This document shows positions 10,557-21,088 of a stretch of DNA of 64,000 nt, in pieces. Made by a program: the position numbers and the translations under genes. The stretch is from positions 11,070,540-11,134,539 of the forward strand of contig NC_084831.1 in NCBI RefSeq assembly GCF_033115175.1, written 5' to 3'. The notes under the pieces are model-generated. The model was given only the letters and a program-made list of their open reading frames with translations. It was not told the origin of the DNA and did no database searches. The stretch comes from Lepus europaeus (taxonomy: Eukaryota > Chordata > Mammalia > Lagomorpha > Leporidae). Position 1 is the stretch's first letter. Every line of letters starts with the position of its first letter.

Positions 10557-12726
10557 TAGGAGAAGTGGCAGAAGTGAAGCCCTGGCCCCTGGCCCAGCCC
10601 TGCCCGGGGGTGGGGGTGGGGGGCTGACCCATAACTGCAGTCCCCCAGTCCTCCTCCATCTGAGAGCCCTCTGGGGCTCCCCAGGGCTCGCAACTCCTCT
10701 TCTCCATGCTCTGGGGGCGGGGGCACCTCTCCCCTCCCCCACTACCCACTACTGAGCAGTGCTCCTAGGGCAGCTGACCCTGGCCTGTCCCAGGCTCTCC
10801 AGGAATGGCCTTGCCACTGGGTGACCTCAGAGCCCCTTGACCAGAAGGAAAAACATCCAAAAAGGTCCTCCCTCCACCCCCACTGGGGAGGGGTAGTAGG
10901 AAGCCCCTTAGGTCCAAAGCCTCTGCCCCTCCACCCCCGCCTCATTGTCCACCCTCCCATCTCTGCTCTCTGGTGCCTGCTTCTCAAGCTCCTCCTCCTT
11001 GGCCCTCTTGCAGGCTTCTTATGCCCCCACCACTGCCCCTCCATCCTCCCTCCGTCTCGCCCGTCTCAGCCCTGGGCTCCCTCCCTCCCTTCCTCAGGCC
11101 CCGCCTCCCGAGCCATCGGTCATCCCCGCCCCAGTCTGTCTCTCTCTGCCCCAGTGGCTCCAGTGGTTTGGACAAGCTTAGCTCCCTTCTGCCTGATGAC
11201 CTCACTTCCCCACCACACGCACACACAGGCCCGCTGTCACACACGGAGCCACACGGGCGTGAACTCACCCAGGCGGGCGCACACGCAAATCCACAGCAGC
11301 ACAGCACAGCCGCTCCCCGGCACACACACCCCAGCCGGCGCCAGTGCAGCCCGTGCCTACCTAGCCAGGGTCGGGGGCAGCAGGGAGCCCCTTCCGCTGT
11401 GGCTGAAGAAGCAGACGCACGGGTCAGGTCCAGAGGCCCCCGGGGGGGGGGCCGTCTCCTCTGTCCCCACTGCCCCTCTGCCTTCTGCAGGGGTCCCGTG
11501 AGACCGTGGGTGTGTGCCTCAGTTTCCTCCTCGGTAAGCAGGAAGCTTGGGCCTCAGTCCTGCGGCGTTGAGGGGGGACAGGCTCAGGGGTCCCGTGGGC
11601 ACCTCCCCCCCCAGCCTGGGCCCGGGGCCCCTCCAGTTAGCCCCCCACTGGCCGCCTGTCTCCAGGACTTCCCAGCAGACTTGGGGGGTCAGAGAGGAGG
11701 GGGGGCCGGCCTTCTGCCTTCTAATTTAGATTCCTGGGTTTATGGCAGGAAGCGCACGAGGCTGATCCTGTGATTATGATTCCTGAGGCTGCGGGAGGGG
11801 CCGGGCAGAGGAGCCCGCTACGGGGCTGCCCCCTGCTCTCCTTGCCCTCCGAGTCCCGGCCTCGGAGTCCTGACAGGCTCCTCTGCCTGGATCCCAGGCT
11901 CAGGAACTCCATCTTGCAACCCAGAAAACCAGAGACAGGCAGCTGCCTACTGGGGGTCACACAGCACACACATATGCCTGATCCACCCCTAGAGCCCTCC
12001 TTCTGCCAGCTGGAGCCCAGCTGGGGGCGCGGGGAGAGCCCAGACACGTGGCTTCTTTGTTCTGTGCAAGCTGGACCCCAGGCCCCATCCTCCCTGCATT
12101 CCTGAGGTGTTTGGGCAGAGAGGTTTGGCCAGGGCCATGGCAGGAGGGACAGATCCCACCAGGGGTCAAGACCAGGGCACCAGCCTGGGCCTGAGCATCT
12201 GTGAGGGGCCCTGCCCCAGAAGGGGCCTGGGCTACGCTGGGGCAGTGGTGGCCAGGAGGGGACCTCAGCATCTCCTGGGACCGTCCCTCCCTTCCACGGG
12301 AGCCCCGGGCTGGACAGGCATTCTCTCTGGACCTCTCCCCCTGCAGCCTCAGTGTTCTCATCTGTTCTCATCTGTGCAAAGGGTGCAGCGAGCTCCGGGA
12401 GGCCAGTTCTCCTCCCTGGCCCAGGCCAGACCCAGGGTGAGGCCCCACCGGAGCCCTGGCATGGCTTTAACCAGCCCCCACGCCACATCTGGTCCCCGTC
12501 CCAGTGGGCTCTGGGGCCCTGGGGAGCCCCTGCCCCCTCCTCAGTGAAAACAAGGGGCTTGGAGGGAGCCAGGGGCCCAGAGTCTGGGGTTTCACCAGCC
12601 AATGCCAAGCCCAAGAAACGGGGCAGGTGTGGGTGGACTGTGACTTTTCGCTTAGCCAAGTGAGGATATTTTTAACAACACTGTCAGAGAAGAAGATGGA
12701 GGCATGGCCGAGGTGAGACAGCTCCC

Positions 12727-12751
12727 CCAAACACACACACACACACACACA
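12727..12751. repeat. (AC)n microsatellite
   Basis: About 12 uninterrupted CA units. Confidence 0.9.
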
Positions 12752-13344
12752 TGGGGTGGGGGCTGGGGGCCTCCTGGATTCCCAGCCAGCTGGGGGTCAT
12801 GGCCCCGGGGGCTCCAACCAGAGAGCTGGGCTGTTTGGGGCACATGTGTGCCTGTGTGTGCAGGGGGGTGGGAGGGGGCGTGTGATGCTGGGCAGCAGGG
12901 CAGCACCCCACCCCCAAAAGGCCAGGCCTGCCCCGCCCACTCCAGCCTGGGGTCCGGGAGCAGATAAGAATCAAGGATCCAGGCAGGCACAGGAGGGGTG
13001 CCAGGCATTCCTGGAGCTGGGGAGAAAGGGGGCTTTGTTGCCCGAAACTGAGCCGCCCCCGGCTGGCCTCTGAGCGAGCGTGCCCAGGCACTCTGCCAAG
13101 GACTGAGAAACCCACACAGTTGGTGGGGGTGCCGTTGTGCTGGGGCCTCTCCTGAAGCGGCCGCCTGCCCCCGAGGGTCCCTGGTCAGCTGCACCCCATC
13201 CCGAGCCAGGGCCTGGTCGGTGCCTCAGAGGGCGCAGGTGCCAGGCTGGCCGGGGCTTGGCTGAGGAGACATGGAGGTTGGGGTGGCGGGACCCAGACTA
13301 AGGAAACACCCCGAGTGGAGCAGGGGCCCGAGCTCACCCGGCCC

Positions 13345-13480
13345 CATACAGTCTTTGCAACAACCCATGCTCATCCCATTTTACAGATGAATAACCACAG
13401 GCTGTGAGGGAAGGGCCAAGTTCGTGGCAGAGGAGGAAGTGCAAGTCCGGCTTCTGAAGCCAGAGCCAGAGCCTCGGGAG
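13345..13480. mobile_element. MIR-family remnant
   Basis: TGCTCATCCCATTTTACAGA followed by GAATAACCACAGGCTGTGAG, the typical MIR/MIR3 3' motif. Confidence 0.5.
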
Positions 13481-13692
13481 TCCTGCCCGCTCCTCCTTGC
13501 CAAGGGCAGACTCAGGGTCACCTGGGAGGACAAGGAGGGGTGCTACACGGTCCCCAGGCTCGGCCTCCCTCTCTGAGAACCCGTCCAGAGTGGGCAGGTG
13601 CGGCTGGTGTGCGGGAGGGTTGGCTGCAAACTTCCAGGGTGGTGAGGACAAAATGACCCCAGGAGAGCTCTCAGGAGGCAGTATTTTTAAAC

Positions 13693-13917
13693 ATTTTTCT
13701 ATTTATTTATTTCTTTATATTTATTTGAAAGGGAGGGAGAGAGAGAGAGAGAGAATCTTCCATCTGTTGGTTCACTCCCCAAATGCAATAGCCCAAAGCC
13801 AGGAGCCTGGACCTCAGCCTGGGTCCTCCATGCGGGTGGCAGAGTCCCAGGTACTTAAGCCATCACCTGCGCATTAGCAGGAAGCTGCGTTGGAAGCAGA
13901 GGAAGTGGGGCTGGAGC
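13693..13917 (-). mobile_element. C-repeat SINE (old type)
   Basis: TTTATTTGAAAGGGAGGGAG tail, a GA run, then GTTGGTTCACTCCCCAAATG; head missing. Confidence 0.85.
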
Positions 13918-14372
13918 CCTGGCCCCAGGAGGTGGCCGCGCCCCTCAGTGGGTGTTTGCCAAGTGCTCACTGATGGCTGGGGGACAAGTCCCTGTCCCTC
14001 TCGTCCTCTGTCTGTGCCCGTGGTGGCTTCCCCAGGGGCTTTTGTCTTCCCTGGCTTCTGGCTTGAGGCTTCCCAGAGGCTGAACGTGGGGACCCAGCAG
14101 GGGTTCTGCCCGCAGCCTCTTCCCCACAGGCTCTGTGCCTGGTTTGTGCATAATGGGGTTCCAGTACCTCTGTTCTCGCCCTTGGTGGGAGGAGCATGGG
14201 GTGGGGCCACCGGGCCTCTGGAATGCACAGCCCCTCACGGTCCCCTCCCTCGGACGCCAGGAAAGCACAAAGCGCCTTCCTTTGTCTGCAACCCCAGTGC
14301 TTAATAGGATTGGGGGTGGGGAGAGGGCCTCCAGTGGGAGGCACCCCCCTGTGCGGCCACAATGAGGCCGAG

Positions 14373-14429
14373 TGACATCACGCTGCCCCCTGCCGTGATG
14401 TCAGAGGCTGCTACAATGGCCCTTGTAGC
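14373..14429. repeat. Two adjacent perfect inverted repeats
   Basis: First: TGACATCACG (14373-14382) and CGTGATGTCA (14394-14403), spacer 11 bp. Second: GCTACAA (14410-14416) and TTGTAGC (14423-14429), spacer 6 bp. Not in a recognised repeat family. Confidence 0.85.
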
Positions 14430-14533
14430 TCCCAGCCTGGGGGCCGGACAGATGTCTGGGGAAGGGGTCGTGGCTAGGGCCAGGGCACCTGCCTCTTCCG
14501 AGGTTCCTCCTGGCAGTGGCTCGGAGCCGTAGG

Positions 14534-14570
14534 CCTGGCTGGGCTGGGCTGGGCCGGGCCGGGCCGGGCA
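14534..14570. repeat. GGGCT/GGGCC tandem stretch
   Basis: Seven or so 5-bp units, GGGCT then GGGCC. GGG tracts are regularly spaced, so G-quadruplex formation is possible. Confidence 0.8.
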
Positions 14571-14622
14571 GGCAGGAACTGTCTCCCAAACACAGGCAAA
14601 TGAATCCGCTTTTCTGTCTGTG

Positions 14623-14650
14623 TGAGTCAACTTAGACAACTGTTGCACAA
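14623..14650 (+). promoter_or_regulatory. AP-1 and C/EBP-like motif pair
   Basis: Consensus TGAGTCA at 14623-14629 and TTGCACAA at 14643-14650, 13 bp apart in unique sequence close to the inverted repeats at 14373-14429. Confidence 0.4.
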
Positions 14651-14899
14651 GGGGACAGCACAGTGCGGGGCGGGCGGTTTGAGATTTTTCCTATCATCAG
14701 CCTCCCCCAAGCCCACCACTGCCTCCACCATGCTCTGCTCTTAAGGCCCATTGAGGGGTCCCCAGTGCCTGCTGATGGATGAAAAATAAAAACCTTAGCA
14801 GGCAGCAAGGACCTCTGGGTTCAGACTCCCGGGCACCTCTGCGTCCCTGTCTACCAGCTGCCTGGCTCCCTGGCTCCTGCCTTCCCCACTGGCCCTGCT

Positions 14900-15230
14900 C
14901 CTACATCTGAGCCTTGCTCTTGCTGTTCCCCTGCCCACCACCCCAGCTTGCGGGGCTCAGCTCAGACACCACCTCCTCCAGGAAGCCTTCCGTGACTCCC
15001 AGCTGAACACGCTGCTCTTCCTCTGGGACTTGCAAGCCTGGTGCTTGTTGTATCACAGCCTCGATCCTCCCAGCCTTCTCCAGGTCCCTCTCCTGGCAGA
15101 GAGCGAGCTTTGAGGGCACCACCCCCTTGCTTTCTCCCCAGCACTGAGCATGGAGCATTGATTCCTTCAGGAAATAAGGCTGCCCCCACCCCCCAGAGCT
15201 GAGCACCAGGCAGGCTTAGTGACAGATAAG
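14900..15230 (+). mobile_element. L2 LINE 3' end
   Basis: CAGACACCACCTCCTCCAGG then GGAAGCCTTCCGTGACTCCC, a hallmark of L2 3' ends; diverged. Confidence 0.6.
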
Positions 15231-15274
15231 CATCGCACCTGTGCGCCCAGCTACAGAACCAAAACAGCCCAAAG

Positions 15275-15533
15275 GCGGCCAGCACTGGAGCGCAGCGGGC
15301 TAAGGGGCTGCCTGAGACGCCGGCATCCCGCACACAAGCCCCGGTGCAAGTCCTGGCTGCTCTGCTTCCCATCCAGCTCCTGCTAATGCATCCGGGAAAG
15401 CAGCAGACGAAGGCCCAGGTACGTGGGTTCTTGCCACCCACAGGAGACCCAGATGCAGCTCCTGGCTCCCAGCGTCAGCTTGGCCCAGCTCCAGCCATTG
15501 TGGCCATCTGGGGAGTGAATCAGCGGATGGAAG

Positions 15534-15575
<42 letters not shown>

Positions 15576-15630
15576 ATCTTTCTGTAACTCTGCCTTTCAA
15601 GTGAATAAATCAATCTTTCTTTATAAAAAA
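15275..15630 (+). mobile_element. C-repeat SINE
   Basis: GGCCAGCACTGGAGCGCAGC head, (CT)n at 15538-15572, GTGAATAAATCAATC tail. Confidence 0.95.
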
Positions 15631-15824
15631 GGGTTTCCTTCTTGGAGGACATGACATTATGAGCCAAACACCAGGAGGAATGCTGCCCATGTCCGGGGTG
15701 TGGGGAGAGCTCCAGGCAGCCGGTGACACCCAGTAGGCCCTCAGGAACACTGAGAGATGGAAGGGGGACTGAGAAGGGGGCATGGGAAGCCCATGAAGAG
15801 AGGAGGGCTGGGCTCCAGGGCAGG

Positions 15825-15950
15825 GAGTTGGGTTCGAATCCTCCACACACTTGCTGGGTCGGGGGGAGCTCTGGCCACTTCGCTGAGCCTTGTGGCAGAA
15901 CCCATTGTCCACACAGGGACAGAGAGTGAGAGTGGGCACTGCTAACAACA
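15825..15950 (+). mobile_element. MIR SINE remnant
   Basis: TGGGTTCGAATCCTCCACAC is the MIR tRNA-derived B-box region, followed by ACTTGCTGGGTCG and GCCACTTCGCTGAGCC. Confidence 0.65.
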
Positions 15951-16910
15951 GGCCGAAGCCAGATGGCCCTGGAGGAACGGGGCGGGAGATGCTCCCCCAG
16001 TCCTCCCCAGCCATGGCACGGTGCAGGGAGCAGTGCGTGGAGAGGCTGGGATAAGGTGAGCTCACCCACGGAAACACGGTGGCCGGCGCCGGGCACACGC
16101 TGTGGCCTCAATCGTTGCCAGCTCTGATTCTATTACACACACGGAGGGAGGTGAAGGGGCCGCACGGAGGGGAGGGTCAGAGGCAACCTGGCCCCCTGAG
16201 CTACGGCGTGGGGGATGGGGCGTGGGGGAGGGGCGGCGTGCAGGCACCGCGGTGGGTGGTGGAAGCCGCTCTGCAGAGGTCTCAGGAGGACCGGGGATCA
16301 GAGCGGGGCCTGGGGCGCGGGGACAGCGTCCACAGGTGGGAGGAAGTGAGGCAGCGCGGTGGGAGCTTTGCGCATGCCCAGATGCTGGCATCAGGCCCTG
16401 GTCTTGGGGAAGAGGCCCCTCCGCCCAGCAGGAGACCCAGTCCCGCGCTGCCGGCTCTGCCAGACCAGTGTGGCTACAGCATCCGTTAGCAGCCGTGGGT
16501 CCGGGCCGCCGAGGCCGCAGGGGAATGTGATGAGGCTGCTGAAATGGGGCCCGGGCCCAGCAGGAGAGAGGGGCCCTCACCCCCCGGCAGGGTGGGAGGT
16601 GGACGCTGCTTCCCAGAAACCGGGCCTGGGCCTGCTGTGGCAGGGAAAGCTGGACCCAGGGGGCGGGAGCGGGGCCTGCTGCCCGGGCTGCGACAGGAGA
16701 GGCGCCAGCGGTGGGGTCAGCGAGGCTGGGGGCAGAGGGGCCCCTCAGTGCAGCCACGGCAGGTTCTAGACGGCTGCGCACGGAGGCCGTGCCCAAGGCC
16801 CCACAGCCTGGCTTCCTGCTGCCGGCGAAGACTCCTCCAGGACCCCAGGTGCCACTGGCAACAGGCAGAGGGAGAAGCTGGCCCTGGTCTGGTGCCCCAC
16901 TGTCACCCGC

Positions 16911-16930
16911 GGGGGGGGGGGGGGGGGGGG
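16911..16930. repeat. (G)20 homopolymer
   Basis: Twenty consecutive G on the plus strand, flanked by C on both sides. Confidence 0.95.
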
Positions 16931-16964
16931 CTTGGCCTACTTACCGGAACCCTGCTGAGCCCGG

Positions 16965-17085
16965 TTGTTCCATCTGTGAAGTGGGGATAAATCCACACAG
17001 TGCAGGCTGCTTGTGATTCTCCCATAGGACAATGTGGCTCCCAGGCTAGGCACAGTGACCAGCACATAGTAGGTGTGCAGAAATG
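16965..17085 (+). mobile_element. MIR SINE remnant
   Basis: TTCCATCTGTGAAGTGGGGA followed by CAGCACATAGTAGGTGTGCA: MIR 3' half. Confidence 0.7.
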
Positions 17086-18194
17086 CTGACTCGCTTCTCC
17101 TTCACTCTCTCTGTGGTCCTGGCCAGCCAGCAGCAGCTGGGAACACCTGTCCAGCCCTCACCAGCACCCCCAGAACCCACGTGCTGGGAGAGGGAATAAC
17201 CTGCCTCCATCCGGCTGCACCGGACCCCCAGGTCCCCAAGCCCTGCCCCTCCCCACTTCATTCATCAGGGCATTGAGCAAATACTAACTGAGGTTCTACT
17301 GGGTGCCGGATGCTGTCCTGGGGAAGAGCAGTCCAGGCCCAAGGCAGAGCCAGGGAGGACGCAGGGGGCTTGACCGTGCCCCGCACCAGCCATCAGGTCA
17401 CTCAACTGGAGCTGAATCAAGGAGGGGGCAGAGAGCTTGCCCCTTCCCCTACAACTCCTAGGCTCGTTCCCTTGGAGGGGGAGCCTGGCACCAGGGGTTG
17501 CTCCCCGCCCGGCCCCTTCTCCCTTCATTGCCGCCTTCGCCTCCCTCAGGGCTTGGTTGGATGCTTCAGAGGATCCAGGGAGCACACTGAGCTGCAGGCC
17601 CACTTCTCGGCTGAGAAGACTGAGGTCGGAGATGAAGGTTCTGCTTGGAGTGGGAATGAGAGCAGGGCTGGTGTCCCAGGGCTAAGAGCCCGGGGCCAGG
17701 GTGGCCCTGGAGCTGGAGGGGGCTTGTCCTGGTCAAACAGGGCCCAGGGGTCACTTAGCCCCCTCACCTGGAGGACTGCCACCTGACCCGTCTTCCATGT
17801 GGGTGGCTGCTCCTCCAGGGAGCTCGCCTGCACGTCCAGTCCTCTGGCCCCTGCACCCCCAGCTTCTCCCTGTCTTAGCCTGGGTCCCGCTCTGTTGCTG
17901 CTGCTGCTCCCCCCAGGCTGTGAGACCCTATGAGGGTGGGGGGGGCTCATCTGTGCCTGGTCCCCCCCCCCCCCCCGTGTCCACCTTGGCCCAGAGCAGG
18001 AAGCCACCAAGCAGCAAAGGGGCTGGGCATCCGGGGGAGGGGCATGGTGGTGGGAGGGGCCTGGGGTAGGCTTCCAGGCCCTGGTGCCTCCCATCCTCTA
18101 CGAAGGCAGAGAGCGAAAGGGTCCTGCCTCGGCAGTGGAGGGCATCACATGGAAACTTCCATCAGGGCCCTGCTGGCCCGGGGCGCAGGGCACC

Positions 18195-18390
18195 AACTCC
18201 CGCTCCTGCCCTTCGTGAGCTGGGAGGCTCTGGCCGGTTCTGCAACGTCCCTCACCTCAGTGTTCAAATCTCTGCGATGGGCAAATCACAGCACCCACCC
18301 CCCAGGGCTGCTGGGAGGTTTAAGTAAGCAAACAGGGGCGGAGCACTCAGGGAAGGGCAGGATGGCACTCGGCTCCCAGTATGCCTTGGG
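18195..18390 (+). mobile_element. MIR SINE remnant
   Basis: CAACGTCCCTCACCTCAGTG, then GGCTGCTGGGAGGTTTAAGT; diverged MIR core and 3' end. Confidence 0.55.
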
Positions 18391-18676
18391 TGAGTGGTGA
18401 GTGTTTGCTGTACCGGAGGCCCAACACTGGTAGCTGGCTCTGGCTTGCTTTTTTAACCTTTGCTCCACTTCCACACTTCCTTGCTTTAGAAGGGGCTCCA
18501 GTCCACACGCTAGGGGCAGGGAGAGAGTCTGTATGAATTATTTGTAATTCTCCAGGAAGGAAGTTTGTCTAATCTCTCCGATGTGCTTATTCAATCATGT
18601 ATTTCTATCGGCATGAACTTATGTACAAAGGCGCTTCAAAAAGCCCGTGGAAAGTGAAATTAAAAGCCAAGTTTAA

Positions 18677-19000
18677 GGGTCGACACTGGTGTAAGTAGGT
18701 TAAGCCTCCGTCTGTGGTGCTGGCATCCGATACAGGCACTGGTTCGAGTCCCGGCTGCTCCACTTCCTATCCAGCTCTCTGCTATGGCCTGGGAAAGCAG
18801 TAGAAGATGGCCCGAGTCCTTGGGCCCCTGCACCCATGTGGGAGACCGGGAAGAAGCTCCTGGCTTTGGATCAGCCTGGCTTCAGCTTCGGTCTTTGCGG
18901 CCATCTGGGGCGTGAACCAGCAGATGGAAGACCTTCCTGTCTCTCCCTCTCTCTGTAACTCTGTATCTCAAATAAATAAATAGAATCTTAAAAAAAAAAG
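18677..19000 (+). mobile_element. C-repeat SINE with target-site duplication
   Basis: Full-length, AAATAAATAAATAG tail plus A-run. AAGTTTA occurs on both sides (ends 18675; starts about 19000), a short target duplication. The flanks (18630-18675 and 19000-19080, CTTCAAAAAGCCCGTGGAAA) look like one older mariner-type or similar DNA transposon split by the SINE; that family name is uncertain. Confidence 0.9.
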
Positions 19001-19189
19001 TTTATTTTTGTGCAAAACAATTTTGAAATCCACGTATCACTGCTAACTTGTATTTCTCACGCTCTGGGTTAGAATCTAATGCTGGACAATTTGTTTCGCT
19101 GCTCAACTTGGTCCAGGTTTGACCACTGGGTGCGTTTCCAGGCTGGCACTGTGTGTGTGTGGCATGGCCCCACCTCTGTGTTTGCTCGG

Positions 19190-19450
19190 ATTTTTTAAGT
19201 AACTTATTTTGGAGGCAGAAAGGGTGCGTGGGGAGACAGTGAGCGAGTGAGCAAGCTCTCATCTGCTGGTTCACTCCTCAAATACCTGCAATGGGCCGGA
19301 GCTGCAGTCAGAAACGGGGGCCGATCCAGGTCTCCCCTACGCGTGGCAGCAGCCCCATCAGTTGAGCCACCTCTGGCTGCCTCCCAGGGTCCAGCTTAGT
19401 GGGAAGCTGGAACCAGAAGCTGGAACCTGGGCTCTACAGCAGGTCTTGGC
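19190..19450 (-). mobile_element. Old C-repeat SINE
   Basis: TTTTGGAGGCAGAAAGGGTG tail side, CATCTGCTGGTTCACTCCTC body; diverged. Confidence 0.75.
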
Positions 19451-20099
19451 CCCTGGCTAAATGCCCCGGCCGGCTTCCTTTGAGTACACCCTTACTCCGG
19501 CACTTCAGGGTGCCCAGGCTCATCTCCATTTTCCCTGGAGTCAGCCTCCTCTCTCAGGAGCCCAGATTCCTGCTTTTGTTGGAGAGTGGCTTTTAGGGAC
19601 CAGGCCCTCCGGGGCTCAGAGCTGGCTTTGCTTTGACATAAAAATGAAGATGCCCCTCCTGCCGGTAGTGGGGGTCTTTGGAGCCAGCCCCCAGGCCCCT
19701 CTCGCCCCTGCTGTCCCCACCCACTCCCCAGTGTGGCCTTCAAGTCTCTGGCTCCGGCCTGACCTCTCCCTGCACTCCCAGCACGGGTTGTTCTGGGGTC
19801 CCAAGATGCAGGCCACGCCCGGCTGGCCTGGGCAGCGGTGTTAGTGGGGGTGGCACCAGCTGTAACTCAGCCACAGAGCCGCGGTGGTCACCTGGGCCAG
19901 GCCAGGCCAGGCTCCGGCACCAGGAAGGCCTGACTCAGCCCGGCGCCCAGCGCTAACGGAGGCAGGCCCAGCCAGCTGCACCCTCGGCTCCCTCACCCAG
20001 CCCCAGCCCCACCTGTCACCAGCTGCTCGGTGGGCTGGGGGTCAGGGTCTCTCCTGTCACCCCCTGGCTCCAGGCTGAGAGTCCTGTGACAGCAATCAT

Positions 20100-20400
20100 G
20101 GAAAACCCCACTCTAACCTTCACTGGCTCCCTACTGTGGACCTGCCTTACAGGGCCCTGGAGACCTCTCGCGCCCACATCACGCCTTAATAATACCAAAT
20201 TGCTTGTGGTTCCTTTGCACAACCCTGTGGTTTCACACCCCCGCAGCTGACTCTGCGTGCATCACCTCTCCCACTGCTTCATGGCTAATCCATGGTCACC
20301 TCCTCCAGGAAGCCTTCCTGCTGGGCCCCGGATCAGTTCTGCCCGCTGGCCCTTGTTCCTGGTCACCTGTGTTTGACACCTTGCAAAGCCCCATTATAAA
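20100..20400 (+). mobile_element. L2 LINE remnant
   Basis: TGGTCACCTCCTCCAGGAAG then CCTTCCTGCTGG, the L2 3' signature. Confidence 0.6.
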
Positions 20401-20752
20401 CGACCTGACTTGCAGGGCAGGCACCAGGCACGCAGGGGAGAAGGCACAGGGTCTGAGGGTCCCATTCCGGCTTCCTCTGCTGTGAGACCACACATCTCTG
20501 AGCCTGTCTCCTCGACCCCGAGAAAAGCGGCTCATTGGAATTCCCGGCCCTGCTTTCAGTCCTGACCTCAGCCCCCGGCCTGCTGGGTGGCCTCGGGCAA
20601 GCCCAGCCTCAGTTTTCCTCTTCTGTACAATGGAGGCGCCCACAAGCCAAAACCTGTGCAAAGTGAGAGCCTCGCAGAGCCCACAGAGCGGTGTGGGAGG
20701 AAGGCGACCGCTGCTCTCTGCTCTCCTGCCTCCCGGCCATCCAGCGGCCTTG

Positions 20753-20762
20753 AGATCAAAGG
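20753..20762 (+). promoter_or_regulatory. TCF/LEF-type motif downstream of EPHA2
   Basis: AGATCAAAGG, a full match to the TCF/LEF consensus, in unique sequence. Confidence 0.35.
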
Positions 20763-20984
20763 TGATTGGAGCCTGCTGGCGTGGAGGCCGGGCGGCTCGG
20801 CGGGGCCTGTGCCCTGGCCCCTTGCCCACCTCCCACCCACCCCTGCTCCCAGGGTGACGTGACAGGTCTGCCTTGCGCAATTAGCACTGTTTAAACACTG
20901 GGGGTGGGGGGGTGGGGGAGCCCTCCCAGACCCTACCCTGGCTCCCAGGACTCAAAGCCGAGACCCGTTTGAACATCTGCAATT

Positions 20985-20990
20985 TTTATT
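20985..20990 (-). terminator. EPHA2 poly(A) signal AATAAA
   Basis: Canonical AATAAA on the minus strand within GGAATAAAAATTGCAGATG. Cleavage is expected 10-25 nt further on, about 20962-20975. It follows the AU-rich end of the 3' UTR and is the only AATAAA close to the end of the gene. Confidence 0.88.
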
Positions 20991-21080
20991 CCAGAGCAGA
21001 AATAAGTCATTTTCTAACAATAAATATAAAAAAAATAATAAATTAAGGGTCAAAAAAAATTCCCAACAAACAAAAACCAT

Positions 21081-21088
21081 TAACACTG
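21081..21088 (-). promoter_or_regulatory. miR-141/miR-200a 8-mer target site
   Basis: Minus-strand CAGTGTTA is a full 8-mer match to the AACACUG seed of miR-141/200a. It lies about 100 nt from the transcript end, next to AU-rich sequence, which is favourable for such sites. Confidence 0.55.

Larger units (their letters stand above)
10557..13692. other. Intergenic: no gene seen
   Basis: GC-rich unique DNA. CA-rich stretch at 11210-11335, (AC)n at 12727-12751, and an MIR remnant at about 13345-13480. Long overlapping open frames on both strands (the longest 312 codons on the minus strand) share no domain with known proteins and overlap in several frames, which points to composition. Confidence 0.6.
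13918..15274. other. Intergenic with candidate enhancer
   Basis: Unique sequence. 14340-14660 holds two adjacent inverted repeats and AP-1/C-EBP-like motifs (separate entries). 14534-14570 is a GGGCT/GGGCC tandem stretch. About 14900-15230 is an L2 3' end (CACCTCCTCCAGGAAGCCTT). Confidence 0.6.
15631..18676. other. Intergenic: no gene seen
   Basis: Unique GC-rich DNA with MIR remnants at about 15825-15950, 16965-17085 and 18195-18390, a (G)20 run (16911-16930) and a (C)15 run (17962-17976). 18520-18640 is AT-richer unique sequence. No supported exon. Confidence 0.6.
19451..20967. other. Intergenic DNA just past the EPHA2 3' end
   Basis: L2 piece (about 20100-20400), MIR piece (about 20540-20700) and a TCF/LEF-type AGATCAAAGG (20753-20762) about 210 bp beyond the poly(A) signal. 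No coding signal. Confidence 0.6.

Noticed and set aside
11721-12659. 312-codon minus-strand frame in intergenic DNA
   Set aside because: No domain, no splice or promoter context; several frames overlap on the other strand.
1-20960. Exons of FAM131C, the human neighbour downstream of EPHA2
   Set aside because: No matching exon was recognised; in human the gap is about 50 kb, so it probably lies outside the window.
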